Origin: an uncultured Prevotellaceae bacterium
GTDB taxonomy: Bacteria; Bacteroidota; Bacteroidia; Bacteroidales; Bacteroidaceae
DNA: 64,000 bases
Direction: 5' to 3'
Assembly (NCBI GenBank): GCA_900314655.1
Contig: OMWC01000005.1
Coordinates: 62,001-126,000, forward strand
Shown here: one piece after another, positions 54,792 to 63,033 of the stretch
Position numbering within the stretch: the first letter of the stretch is position 1
Layout: each line of letters begins with the position of its first letter
Made by a program: the position numbers and the translations under genes
Notes under the pieces: model-generated
Database searches by the model: none
What the model was told of the DNA's origin: nothing
Seen by the model: the letters and a program-made list of their open reading frames with translations, nothing else

Positions 54792-54915
54792 TTCTCTCAC
54801 AGGCAGATTAGTTATACTGCTGCAAATTTATTAAAATTCTGACAAATATGAATATATTTTTTCAACCGATTTACATACTATTGTACTTTTTTAATCAAAT
54901 TGCGGACAAAAGTCC

Positions 54916-54946
54916 TTTGGGCTGTTGGTTCTTTTCCTTAAATTTG
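54916..54946 (+). promoter_or_regulatory. Promoter of the GH2 gene at 54991
   Basis: TTTG (54916-54919), 19 nt, TAAATTTG (54939-54946). Transcription would start near 54951, directly before the ATGAGAAA array. Confidence 0.75.
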
Positions 54947-54957
54947 CAGAAGATAAA

Positions 54958-54998
54958 ATGGAGAAAATGAGAAAATGAGATAATGAGAAAATGAGAAA
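54958..54998 (+). repeat. ATGAGAAA octamer array with overlapping start-stop codons before the GH2
   Basis: Repeated ATGAGAAA / ATGAGATA units make a series of tiny reading frames: ATG at 54958 ends TGA after six codons, and further ATGs end after two or three. The last ATG (54991) leads into the GH2 frame. Confidence 0.75.
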
Positions 54999-57774
54999 TG
55001 GAGTAATGGTTAAAGTTAAGGTTAGGGTAATCGTTAGGGCTATCGTTTTCGTTGCCGCGCTCTCGGCGGCTTTCAGCGTTGGGGCGCAACCCACGGAGAG
55101 GCTTTACCTCTCGGGCGACGGCGACGGTCGTAACCCGAAGTGGGACTTCTTCTGCTCTGCCGGTCAGCAGAGTGGGCGGTGGAGTAAGATTGAGGTGCCG
55201 TCGTGCTGGGAACTGCAGGGCTTCGGCTCTTACACCTTTGGGCGCTATTATCTGAAGAAAGGAGCGCAACCCAGCGATGAGTGGGGGCTCTACAGGAGGG
55301 ATTTCCGGGTGCCTGAAGGTTGGCGTGATCGGCAGGTGAGCATCGTTTTCGACGGAGTGATGACGGATGCGGAGGTAAAAGTCAACGGCACGCTGGCGGG
55401 TCCCATCCATCAGGGTGCTTTCTATTCGTTCAGCTACGACGTTACGAGGCTCTTGAAATACGGAAAGAAGAACCGGCTGGAGGTGAAGGTGTGGAAACAG
55501 TCAGCCAATAAAAGTGTGAATGAGGCAGAGCGCCGTGCTGACTGGTGGCTTTTTGGTGGCATCTTCCGCCCGGTATGGCTGAAAGCCGTTCCCCGTCAGC
55601 ATATTGAGCGCGTGGAGGTGGATGCGCAGCAGGATGGGCGGCTGAGGCTACGGCTTCATGCGCAGCATCTTTCTCCGGGCATGAATTTGCAGATTTCCGT
55701 TGGTGATAGCCAGCAGACGGTCGCCTTGGACACGGCTCGCTGCCAAACGGTGGAAACCCGTTGGAAAGATATCCGCCCATGGGACCCTGAGCATCCTCAT
55801 CTCTATCCTTTACGACTGACGCTACGCTCTTCCGATGGCAAGGTCATTCACGAACATCAGGAGCGCATCGGCTTCCGTACCATTGAGTTCCGCGAAGGCG
55901 ACGGCTTCTATCTGAATAACCGTAAACTGGTGGTGAAAGGCATCAACCGTCATTGCATCTGGCCTGAAACAGGACGTACACTTACGCGTCAGCAGTCGTT
56001 GCAAGATGCCCTGCTCATCAAGGAGATGAATATGAATGCTGTGCGTTCGCATTATTCCCCCGACCGTCATTTCCTCGACATCTGCGACTCTTTGGGCATC
56101 CTCTATCTCGATGAGTTCTGCGGATGGCATGGGCGCTATGACACGCCTACGGGTGACAAACTCCTACGAGAACAGATGGCAACCGATCAGAATCATCCTT
56201 GCATTTTCGTCTGGGCCAATGGCAACGAAGGGGGATGGAACACGCAGCTGGATTCGCTCTTCGCCGAGCTCGACTTGCAGCGGCGTCATGTCGTTCATCC
56301 CTGGCAGGATTGGAACGGTGTGGATGCCCATCATTATCCGGGTTATTACACCAGTACGGGGCGAATGATGAACGGCTACAAGGTGTTTATGCCCACCGAG
56401 TTCCTGCATGCGCAATACGACCGCGGAGCTGGTGCGGGACTAGAAGACTACTGGCAACAATGGACAGCTGCACCCAATTTTGCCGGTGGCTTTATCTGGA
56501 GTTTCAGCGATGAGGCGGTTTTGCGTACGGATAGTCTTAAACTTACGAAACGCAGGGTTCTCGACAGCGACGGGCCCAATGGTCCTGACGGTGTGGTGGG
56601 ACCTCATCGTGAACGGGAGGGTTCATTCTATACCATCCGCGATGTGTGGAGTCCCGTACAGATCAGTCCACTTCGCATCACCCCCAGTTTCGACGGGAAA
56701 CTGCTTGTCGGCAATCAGTTCCTTTTCAGTCGTCTGAGTGAATGTACGGCCCGTTATCAGGTCTATAAGGATACCGTACTCCTTGACGAGGGGAAGGTTT
56801 CGCTTCCTGATATTGCTCCCGGAGAACGTGCTGCGGCTCATTTCCGGCTTCCTGCCCATTTCTTTGAGGCCGATATCCTGAAGGTGGAAGTCTTTGGAGC
56901 TGATGGTGCCTGTCTCAACACTTGGACATGGCCCATTCCCACGGCTCATCAGTATTTTGTAAGTCATCAGCAATCGCCGTCTTCAGGAACAGCCGCTGTT
57001 GAGGGAAATACGCTCTCGGCAAAGAATGTTACCGTGGAGTTTGAACAAGGTGCGGTAAAGGCCGTCCGCAAAAACGGAACGCTGATTCCTTTCACAGGAG
57101 GAGTTCCCGTAGGCATAAAAGCCACTTTCCGCTCTTCCTATACTCACATGGATGGAACGGATGCTCTTCTGGTGGCAAAATATGAGGGTGGTCTTGATAG
57201 TATCGTCTGGCGCATGACGCCTGAGGGACGTTTGGGCATGCATGCCGTGATGGTCAATCGCAAGGGTGATTTCTACGACCGTCAGATTCATTTCCTCGGC
57301 CTTTCGTTCAATTATCCCGAAAGTGAGGCGAAAGGCATCCGCTGGATGGGAAGCGGACCTTATCGCGTGTGGAAAAACCGACTACGTGGACAGCAGTTCG
57401 GCATTTGGCAGAAGGATTACAACAACACGGTGACGGGAGAGCAATACGACCATTTGGTCTATCCCGAGTTCAAGGGCTATCACGCCAATCTCTATTGGGC
57501 CACGCTTCAGAGTGATACGGCTCCCTTCACGGTCTATAGTGAGACCGACGGCCTCTATCTGCGTCTTTTCACGCCAGAGGAACCTGTTCAGCGCCGTGAT
57601 GGCAAGAACACGATGCCCGCCTTCCCCGAGGGCGACATCTCTTTCCTGTTTGACATTCCTGCCATTCAGTCGTTCCGCAGCATCTCCGAACAAGGTCCCC
57701 GCAGTCAGCCTTCCTCCATCCGTCTCAATGCCGGCGATGAAGGCCTTCACCTGCGGCTGTGGTTTCAGTTTTAG
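54991..57774 (+). CDS. Secreted glycoside hydrolase family 2 of the pectin locus
   Basis: 927 residues. Signal peptide region VRVIVRAIVFVAALSAAFSV then GAQ, partly built from a GTTAAG repeat (VKVKVRVIVRA). GH2 jelly roll (about 40-205), Ig-like domain (210-300), barrel (305-600) with acid/base E413 in WANGNEGGW and nucleophile E470 in PTEFLHAQYD, then a beta-galactosidase small-chain-like C-terminus (about 665-925; WRMTPEGRLGMHAVMV). Likely a beta-galactosidase or beta-glucuronidase acting on pectic side chains; substrate not readable. ATG 55006 (MVKVKV) is an alternative start. Its stop overlaps the convergent GH28 stop by 4 bp. Confidence 0.86.
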   Translation: MRNGVMVKVKVRVIVRAIVFVAALSAAFSVGAQPTERLYLSGDGDGRNPKWDFFCSAGQQSGRWSKIEVPSCWELQGFGSYTFGRYYLKKGAQPSDEWGLYRRDFRVPEGWRDRQVSIVFDGVMTDAEVKVNGTLAGPIHQGAFYSFSYDVTRLLKYGKKNRLEVKVWKQSANKSVNEAERRADWWLFGGIFRPVWLKAVPRQHIERVEVDAQQDGRLRLRLHAQHLSPGMNLQISVGDSQQTVALDTARCQTVETRWKDIRPWDPEHPHLYPLRLTLRSSDGKVIHEHQERIGFRTIEFREGDGFYLNNRKLVVKGINRHCIWPETGRTLTRQQSLQDALLIKEMNMNAVRSHYSPDRHFLDICDSLGILYLDEFCGWHGRYDTPTGDKLLREQMATDQNHPCIFVWANGNEGGWNTQLDSLFAELDLQRRHVVHPWQDWNGVDAHHYPGYYTSTGRMMNGYKVFMPTEFLHAQYDRGAGAGLEDYWQQWTAAPNFAGGFIWSFSDEAVLRTDSLKLTKRRVLDSDGPNGPDGVVGPHREREGSFYTIRDVWSPVQISPLRITPSFDGKLLVGNQFLFSRLSECTARYQVYKDTVLLDEGKVSLPDIAPGERAAAHFRLPAHFFEADILKVEVFGADGACLNTWTWPIPTAHQYFVSHQQSPSSGTAAVEGNTLSAKNVTVEFEQGAVKAVRKNGTLIPFTGGVPVGIKATFRSSYTHMDGTDALLVAKYEGGLDSIVWRMTPEGRLGMHAVMVNRKGDFYDRQIHFLGLSFNYPESEAKGIRWMGSGPYRVWKNRLRGQQFGIWQKDYNNTVTGEQYDHLVYPEFKGYHANLYWATLQSDTAPFTVYSETDGLYLRLFTPEEPVQRRDGKNTMPAFPEGDISFLFDIPAIQSFRSISEQGPRSQPSSIRLNAGDEGLHLRLWFQF

Positions 57775-59183
57775 GGCGTGATTACGTTCTCCACCTTCAG
57801 ATTCTGCACATCGTCGTAGAGAATGGCAGGACGTGAGTCGGGAGCCATCAGTTCCATCGTGATGTCACGGAGTTGCAGACCGTCCACATGGCGTGCAAAG
57901 AGTCCGTAGGCAGGACACGTGCCGAGGAACTTCGCTATCTCCGGATATTTCGTACCCAGTTCGGGATAGTCTTTTGCTACCTCTCTCTTCATACCACCCC
58001 GATAGCGCAGATGGATATTGCTGAGGCTTACGTTCTGGATGGGATGTCCCGGCATTCCGGTAATCTGAATGCCTGAGAGCGAGTCGCAGTCGTTGGCAAT
58101 CACGTTCATAATCTGAATATCCCGTGCGGAGGAAACGGCGGTGTTTTCCTTCGGACCGCGGTTGCGGCAACCCGTTGTGATATAAATGGGGTAATGGTGC
58201 ACGTGGTCCATCGTGAGGTTGCTCACCACGATGTTCTCCATCATGCCTTGATCCACTTCTTCCAAGGCCAGACCACTCGACCAGAGGAATGAGCAGTTCG
58301 TGATGGCGATGTTGCGGTAGCCGCCATTCGATTCCGTTCCCAGTTTAATGCGTCCGCATACCCAGTTCACTTTCTCAGGCACACAAGTGCCGTCGAGTAG
58401 CGTTCCGCATTTAAAGCCCGTCACCGTACAGTTGTTGATCAGTATATGCTCACAGGGCACAGGACGTTTCAGAGCATACGAGCTCTTCAATACGATACCG
58501 TCGTCACTTGGGGTGTTCACCTTCGTATTGCTTACCGTAATCATCTTGCAGCAGTCGATGTCTATCCCGTCGCGGTTTGTGTCGATAAGCACATTGTCGA
58601 TGGTGCCCAGTTCACAACCCGTGATGATGATGGCGAAATGTCCGCCGCGGGTAATGGTCACGTCACGGATAAGGATGTTGCGGCATAATTTCAGGGCGAT
58701 GGCCTTGTCGCCCATGCCGATACTGCCGCCATGCACCTGTCCTGCCGTTTCCGTATCTTGCTTCGTGAGTCCGCTGCCGTCGATGATGCCCCGTCCCGTG
58801 ATGCTCACGTTCTGTTCTCCATCCGCCCAGATCAGCGAGTTATGGAAATAGGTATGACCGCCGTCCTGATATTCCGGTCCCCCGAAGAATTCCGAAGGGT
58901 CGTAGGCTGAATGATCACTCGTTGCAATAATCGTGGCTCCTGTCTCCAGTCGCAGTTCGATGTTACTCTTCATGCGGATGCTCCCCGAAAGATACTGTCC
59001 TGCCGGCAGCATCACCGTTCCGCCCCCTTTCTTCGCACACGTTTCAATAGCCTTGTTAATCGCCGGAGAGTCCAGTGCCTTTCCGTCTCCCTTGGCCCCG
59101 AAGTCCCGCACGTTAAAAACGCTCTGTGCATATCCGCTGGCAACCGTCAAGATGACGAGCAAACTAAGTAATTTCCTAATCAT
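57771..59183 (-). CDS. GH28 polygalacturonase / rhamnogalacturonan hydrolase, second copy
   Basis: 470 residues with signal peptide MIRKLLSLLVILTVASGYAQ. Beta-helix with NRDGIDID, SDDGIVLK, GTESNGGYRN and RIK, the same set as the GH28 at 38890, and the opening FNVRDFGAKGDGKALDSPAI. Clearly a paralogue of that gene though well diverged, so a different bond or chain length preference is likely. The divergent mutarotase gene starts 122 bp away. A minus-strand TACTTTTG at 59216-59209 may be the -7 box. Confidence 0.9.
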   Translation of the reverse strand: MIRKLLSLLVILTVASGYAQSVFNVRDFGAKGDGKALDSPAINKAIETCAKKGGGTVMLPAGQYLSGSIRMKSNIELRLETGATIIATSDHSAYDPSEFFGGPEYQDGGHTYFHNSLIWADGEQNVSITGRGIIDGSGLTKQDTETAGQVHGGSIGMGDKAIALKLCRNILIRDVTITRGGHFAIIITGCELGTIDNVLIDTNRDGIDIDCCKMITVSNTKVNTPSDDGIVLKSSYALKRPVPCEHILINNCTVTGFKCGTLLDGTCVPEKVNWVCGRIKLGTESNGGYRNIAITNCSFLWSSGLALEEVDQGMMENIVVSNLTMDHVHHYPIYITTGCRNRGPKENTAVSSARDIQIMNVIANDCDSLSGIQITGMPGHPIQNVSLSNIHLRYRGGMKREVAKDYPELGTKYPEIAKFLGTCPAYGLFARHVDGLQLRDITMELMAPDSRPAILYDDVQNLKVENVITP

Positions 59184-59225
59184 ACGTTTGTTTTTTGAAT
59201 AGATGTGGCAAAAGTAGTAAAAATA

Positions 59226-59253
59226 ATGAAGAATGAAGAACGAAGAATCAAGA
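59226..59253. repeat. Heptamer array AATGAAG x4 in the GH28-mutarotase control region
   Basis: AATGAAG, AATGAAG, AACGAAG, AATCAAG, ending about 10 bp before the -7 box TATTTTTG (59263-59270) of the mutarotase gene, so it occupies the spacer and -33 region. Confidence 0.8.
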
Positions 59254-59262
59254 ATCTTTTGT

Positions 59263-59270
59263 ATTTTTGC
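59263..59270 (+). promoter_or_regulatory. -7 box of the rhamnose mutarotase gene
   Basis: TATTTTTG, 35 nt before ATG 59306. The expected -33 position is covered by the AATGAAG array and has no TTTG. Confidence 0.5.
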
Positions 59271-59305
59271 ATCAGTAAATCAGAACTCTCAAATTCTTGA
59301 CAGAT

Positions 59306-59626
59306 ATGACAAAACGTTTTGCATTCAAGATGTTCCTCAAACCAGGCTTTGAAAAGGAATACGAAAAGCGGCATAATGCCATTTGGCCCGAACTCAAACA
59401 GATGATCAAGGATCAGGGCGTGGGCAACTACAGCATCTACTGGGACAAAGACACCAACATCCTCTTTGCCTATCAGGAGTGTGAGGGCGAAGGCAGTTCT
59501 CAGGACACCGACAATGTGGATCCCATCACCCAGCGCTGGTGGGACATGATGGCCGATATCATGGAAGTGAATCCCGACAATTCGCCCGTCACGATTCCCC
59601 TTCCCGAACTTTTCCACATGGATTAA
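59306..59626 (+). CDS. rhaM: L-rhamnose mutarotase
   Basis: 106 residues from ATG 59306, cytoplasmic. MTKRFAFKMFLKPGFEKEYE, then RHNAIWPELKQMIKDQGVGN and the closing RWWDMMADIMEVN..PLPELFHMD match RhaM/YiiL along the whole length, including the conserved His in KRHNAIWPEL. It interconverts alpha and beta forms of L-rhamnose, speeding entry into isomerase-dependent catabolism. Its presence shows that free rhamnose is an expected product of this locus. It converges with the hydrolase gene, 11 nt apart. Confidence 0.93.
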   Translation: MTKRFAFKMFLKPGFEKEYEKRHNAIWPELKQMIKDQGVGNYSIYWDKDTNILFAYQECEGEGSSQDTDNVDPITQRWWDMMADIMEVNPDNSPVTIPLPELFHMD

Positions 59627-59637
59627 GTCCACGGGCT

Positions 59638-61017
59638 TTATCTGACGAGCACCTTCCGTCCGTTGATGATGTTGATGCCTTTCTGCGGTGTCTTCAGGCG
59701 CTGCCCGCTCAGGTTATAAATACTCTTGAGGTTAAGGTTAGGGTTAAGGTTAACATCCACAATCCCCGCGGCTTCTTCCTGCAGGCGGTTCAGGAGGTTG
59801 GTAGCCGCCAGCACGAAAGGCACCACGCCCATCTCGTGGGTCAGGAAGGGTAACGTGTTGTAAGTGACGTTCTTCTCGCTGCCCACCTCAATGCCTTGGC
59901 TGCGCAGATAGTTCACCATGTTGTCGCTGCACTTCTTGAAGACGATATCGTCGCCCGACGAATGGAACAGGTAGATGCGGTCGTCCTCTCGCGGTGTCCA
60001 TCCATGGGTCAGCGAGTTCGCGGCCAGCACTTTGTCGAAAGCCTTGAACACCGTTGAGTTCGTGTCCTGCATCCCGCTGCTGATCATTTTCTTCACGTCC
60101 ATGCCTTTACTCTCCCCATAGAGGATGAAGATGTCGCGGTTCGTGAAGCTTGCCCCGTAATCGCCGTTGTAGAAGTAGTCGTCCACGTGCGGCACCATGG
60201 CTTCGTCAAAGAGATCTCCGAGCGCGATGTCCGTAAAGTCAGCATTCCCCTGCGCCCTTTCTATCTGGTGGGTGTATGCCATCAGCATACCCACGGCCAC
60301 GGGGTAGGCATATTTGTCGGTCTTCATCAGCTCTTCGTAGAAAGCCTGCAGGTCGTAGGGCCCACCCCCGCAGATGGTATAGTCGAATTTCACCCCGCCG
60401 TAGTGGCTGTCCTCCACCGTTGTCTTCAGCGCAGCCATTGACGTGTGCGCTCCTTGGGAATAACCCATGTTCACCAGCACGTTCCCCACGTCGTAACCCT
60501 CTTCGGCGAGCAGCACCTTTGCACTTTCGTAAGCGTCCAGCACGTGGCGCGCCGTACAGTCGGCATACAGATACGTCTGCGGTTGCTTCACTCCGTCAAT
60601 CTTTTCCGTCAGTCCGAAGCCGTAGTAGTCGGCGCAAACCATGATGTAATCCTTCTCCAACGCGATGATGTTTCCCTCTATCGTATTCTCGATGATGTGC
60701 GATTCGTAGGTCGAAGGTGCCTCGTTTCTCCTCATCACCGTGGGGTGATTCAGCAGCAGGATGCCTGTCGCTTTCTTCTTCCGGTCGTAGATGTCATTGG
60801 GCACGAAGATAGCTCCGCTCATCGTGATGCTGTCGCCCGGATGCAGGGGATCTACCGAACGGTAGTGAAACGTCAGTCTCCCCATGCCCGAACCGTACAC
60901 ATCTGCTTCGTCGTTCACGATGCGCGGCAGTCCGCCTTCTGCTTGCTGGCTCCATACTGTACCCGTCAGGATCAGCAGCGCTATGGCCAGCAGTATGACT
61001 CTCTTCATTTTGTTCAT
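59638..61017 (-). CDS. Secreted alpha/beta hydrolase (lipase/esterase-like) with C-terminal tail
   Basis: 459 residues from ATG 61017 (MNKMKRVILLAIALLILTGT, signal peptide). Nucleophile elbow GYSQGAHTS, later Asp in SSGDDIVF and His in FLTHEMG, the arrangement of a secretory-lipase-like alpha/beta hydrolase. In a pectin locus it may remove acetyl or methyl esters, which is inference. The C-terminus (SIYNLSGQRLKTPQKGINII) carries the Bacteroidales tail motif, preceded by NLNPNLNLK coded by a GGTTAA hexamer array. The gene begins 7 nt after the PL22-like stop, so it is in one operon with it. Confidence 0.72.
   Translation of the reverse strand: MNKMKRVILLAIALLILTGTVWSQQAEGGLPRIVNDEADVYGSGMGRLTFHYRSVDPLHPGDSITMSGAIFVPNDIYDRKKKATGILLLNHPTVMRRNEAPSTYESHIIENTIEGNIIALEKDYIMVCADYYGFGLTEKIDGVKQPQTYLYADCTARHVLDAYESAKVLLAEEGYDVGNVLVNMGYSQGAHTSMAALKTTVEDSHYGGVKFDYTICGGGPYDLQAFYEELMKTDKYAYPVAVGMLMAYTHQIERAQGNADFTDIALGDLFDEAMVPHVDDYFYNGDYGASFTNRDIFILYGESKGMDVKKMISSGMQDTNSTVFKAFDKVLAANSLTHGWTPREDDRIYLFHSSGDDIVFKKCSDNMVNYLRSQGIEVGSEKNVTYNTLPFLTHEMGVVPFVLAATNLLNRLQEEAAGIVDVNLNPNLNLKSIYNLSGQRLKTPQKGINIINGRKVLVR
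59730..59753. repeat. Hexamer array GGTTAA x4 inside the hydrolase gene
   Basis: GGTTAA, GGTTAG, GGTTAA, GGTTAA. In the gene sense it is read as NLNPNLNL, just before the C-terminal tail. Confidence 0.8.
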
Positions 61018-61024
61018 ATAATAG

Positions 61025-62365
61025 TTAATCGGCAACCTTTCTGTAACGGTCAATCAGATGTTGAGGCATACGTACGATGCAGATGTTCATAGAGCGGCCG
61101 TCTTCACTGAGCATGGCCGATTGTATCTCGATCTCGGTGCCGTCGGGCTTGAAGGTGGGGTGCACGTGGTCGCGGGCCGTGGTCTTATGTCCGGCGGTGA
61201 GCAGGATGCGCTCGCCGGTATGACGGTCGATGACCCAGAGTTCGCGGGCAAAATCGTCACCGGCCACCCAGTGCCCGTCTTGCGATCCGGCCACATGCCA
61301 GAAGTTGTCGCCCGGCACCTGGCCTTCCATCGTCAGTTCGCGGGTGCGCATGTTCACCACGGCAATGCCCGTGGCATACTCCTTGGTGCCCGAAGGTCCC
61401 CAGTCGTTGGACGTGGCAAACGACTCCAGTCCGTCGATGGCCTTCTGCTCACCCTTGTCGATGGGGCGGTGGCCGATGATGGCAATCACCAGTTCGTCTT
61501 CGCTGATCACGGCCTCATGCGTCACCCAGTCGTGCTCGGTCTCGCGGTAGATAGGTCTGAGGTTAGTGCCGTCGGCATTCACCATCCATGTGCGCTGTGG
61601 AGCCTTGCCGCCCGTTTCCCAGCAGAAGATGACCTCGCCGGGATGCCAGGGGTTGCCCTGGATGTGGCCCACCTTGAAATGAACGGCCACCACGGGTTCG
61701 GCCTTGCCCGTCGTGAGGTCCATCTTTCCGATGCCGCCGGGGCCTGCGCCCATGTTGCGCGGTCCGAAGTTAGGGGCTATCTGCTGGGCGATGGGATATT
61801 TGCGAGCAAACTCCTTGTCGAGCCGGAAATAGACAAACTCCTCGCTGCCGTCGAGCGCCATGTCGCCCTCGCTGCACATCTCGGCGGGTATGGTGCCGCA
61901 GATGCGCTCGTAGGCCGTCTTCTTTTTCAGCTTGCCAGCCTCAGAGTCGGCGAAGAGGCGCTCCAGGTTCACTTCCACCACCTCCATGCCCTTGCGGTTG
62001 CCTTTCTTGTCTTTGGCCTCACGCATGTGGTAGAGGTTCATCGACTTGCGGGCTACGCAGAGCATGCCCGTGAAGCCGCCCTCGGTGATCTGCACAATGT
62101 CGCCCGTCTCTTCGTTGACGGCCATGGCTTCGCCCTTCACGCGGTCGGAGCGGAATACCACCCAGCGGCCGTCGGAGGTCCATTGGTTATGGGTCTGATA
62201 GATTTTCGAATCGCCCGTGCCGCTCTTGCTGGTGAGGAACACCAGCTCTACTCCGGTCTTAGGGTCTTTGATGACTTTGCGTTCTGATGGGAAACGGCGT
62301 CCCATCTGCGCCAACGCGGGCATGGCCATTATTACTGCGAGGCAAATAGATATTAGTTTGTTCAT
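61025..62365 (-). CDS. Oligogalacturonate lyase-like propeller protein (PL22 type)
   Basis: 446 residues with signal peptide MNKLISICLAVIMAMPALAQ. Seven-bladed propeller pattern (THNQWTSDGRWVVFRSDRV; HIQGNPWHPGEVIF; HDWVTHEAVIS; HVHPTFKPDGTEIE). The many His residues in NPWHP, HDWVTHE and DHVHPTF fit the metal site of PL22 oligogalacturonate lyases, which split di- and trigalacturonate. PL22 enzymes are often cytoplasmic, so the signal peptide is notable. A related propeller lyase family is possible. -7 box TATCTTTG lies at 62467-62460. Confidence 0.65.
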   Translation of the reverse strand: MNKLISICLAVIMAMPALAQMGRRFPSERKVIKDPKTGVELVFLTSKSGTGDSKIYQTHNQWTSDGRWVVFRSDRVKGEAMAVNEETGDIVQITEGGFTGMLCVARKSMNLYHMREAKDKKGNRKGMEVVEVNLERLFADSEAGKLKKKTAYERICGTIPAEMCSEGDMALDGSEEFVYFRLDKEFARKYPIAQQIAPNFGPRNMGAGPGGIGKMDLTTGKAEPVVAVHFKVGHIQGNPWHPGEVIFCWETGGKAPQRTWMVNADGTNLRPIYRETEHDWVTHEAVISEDELVIAIIGHRPIDKGEQKAIDGLESFATSNDWGPSGTKEYATGIAVVNMRTRELTMEGQVPGDNFWHVAGSQDGHWVAGDDFARELWVIDRHTGERILLTAGHKTTARDHVHPTFKPDGTEIEIQSAMLSEDGRSMNICIVRMPQHLIDRYRKVAD

Positions 62366-62459
62366 TTTGATTTAGGTTTATGAGGGCTTAAATTGTTGTT
62401 ATTTTTTGAGTTTGTGGTAACGCTGACAGCCGGATTTCTCCTGGTCCTTTATTTGCTTG

Positions 62460-62467
62460 CAAAGATA
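62460..62467 (-). promoter_or_regulatory. -7 box of the PL22-like gene
   Basis: TATCTTTG on the minus strand, about 95 nt before the start codon. No clear -33 box. Confidence 0.5.
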
Positions 62468-62549
62468 CAAAAAATAGTTGAAAGTAAAGAATGTTTCTGC
62501 GCTTTTTTTCGGCAAAAAGTATGATTAGCTCTCGTGTATCCGAATTCGG

Positions 62550-62718
62550 AAAAACTCCTTTTCTCCTTTTCTCCCTTTTAAGGATTTTGAAGGAGCGAGA
62601 AATTTTATATTAACATATATTATATTATATATAAATATATATATTTATATATAATATCCCATTCCTGGGGCACACTTGAAATTTTCTTAAAAGGGAGAAA
62701 AGGAGAAAGGGAGTTTTT
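62550..62718. repeat. Inverted-repeat element with AT-rich palindromic core (right copy)
   Basis: Left arm 62550-62582 and right arm 62686-62718 are inverted repeats matching at 32 of 33 positions (CTCCTTTTCTCCCTTTTAAG type). The centre 62622-62657 is a perfect 36-bp AT palindrome. No open frame inside. It resembles a small non-coding mobile element; the copy near 2154 shares the plan. The 62719-62886 stretch after it shows nothing further. Confidence 0.8.
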
Positions 62719-62886
62719 GCGCTTTGCTGCTTTTTAGGCGCAAAGTGAGAGATTCGTGCATGAAGTTGTTGTATAAATGCACATAACGACGCTTCTTAAT
62801 TGTAAACATACCTTAAAATGTAAATAAAAATCAGTAACTAAACTTCACGATAGGCGCCGCAAGGACCGCCTTCTTGCATTCTTTCC

Positions 62887-62946
62887 GTTGGGTGGAAGCG
62901 GGGCTTCCAATGGGCGGAAACCCTGCTTCCAATGAGTGGAAACCAG
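62887..62946. repeat. 22-bp direct repeat, 2.5 copies
   Basis: Units of a 7-mer (GTTGGGT, AATGGGC, AATGAGT) plus a 15-mer of GGAAGCGGGGCTTCC type, whose ends are inverted repeats and form small hairpins. Confidence 0.7.
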
Positions 62947-62967
62947 GGGAACTCTCATTAATGACCC

Positions 62968-62997
62968 CTTAAGTCGCCTTAAGTCGCCATAAGTCGC
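62968..62997. repeat. 10-bp tandem repeat CTTAAGTCGC x3
   Basis: CTTAAGTCGC, CTTAAGTCGC, CATAAGTCGC. It lies 36 nt before the 3' end of the DUF3089 gene. Confidence 0.8.
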
Positions 62998-63033
62998 ACG
63001 CCTGATACCTAATTCAGGTATGAGGAATAGCCA

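Noticed and set aside
54880..54900. A fourth GTACAAAAA-like site between the sensor and GH2 genes
   Set aside because: The best minus-strand match (GTACAATAG) agrees at only 7 of 9 bases and is single, so it was not called.
62887..62997. Possible CRISPR array
   Set aside because: Only 2.5 copies of 22 bp and three of 10 bp with no unique spacers and no cas genes.
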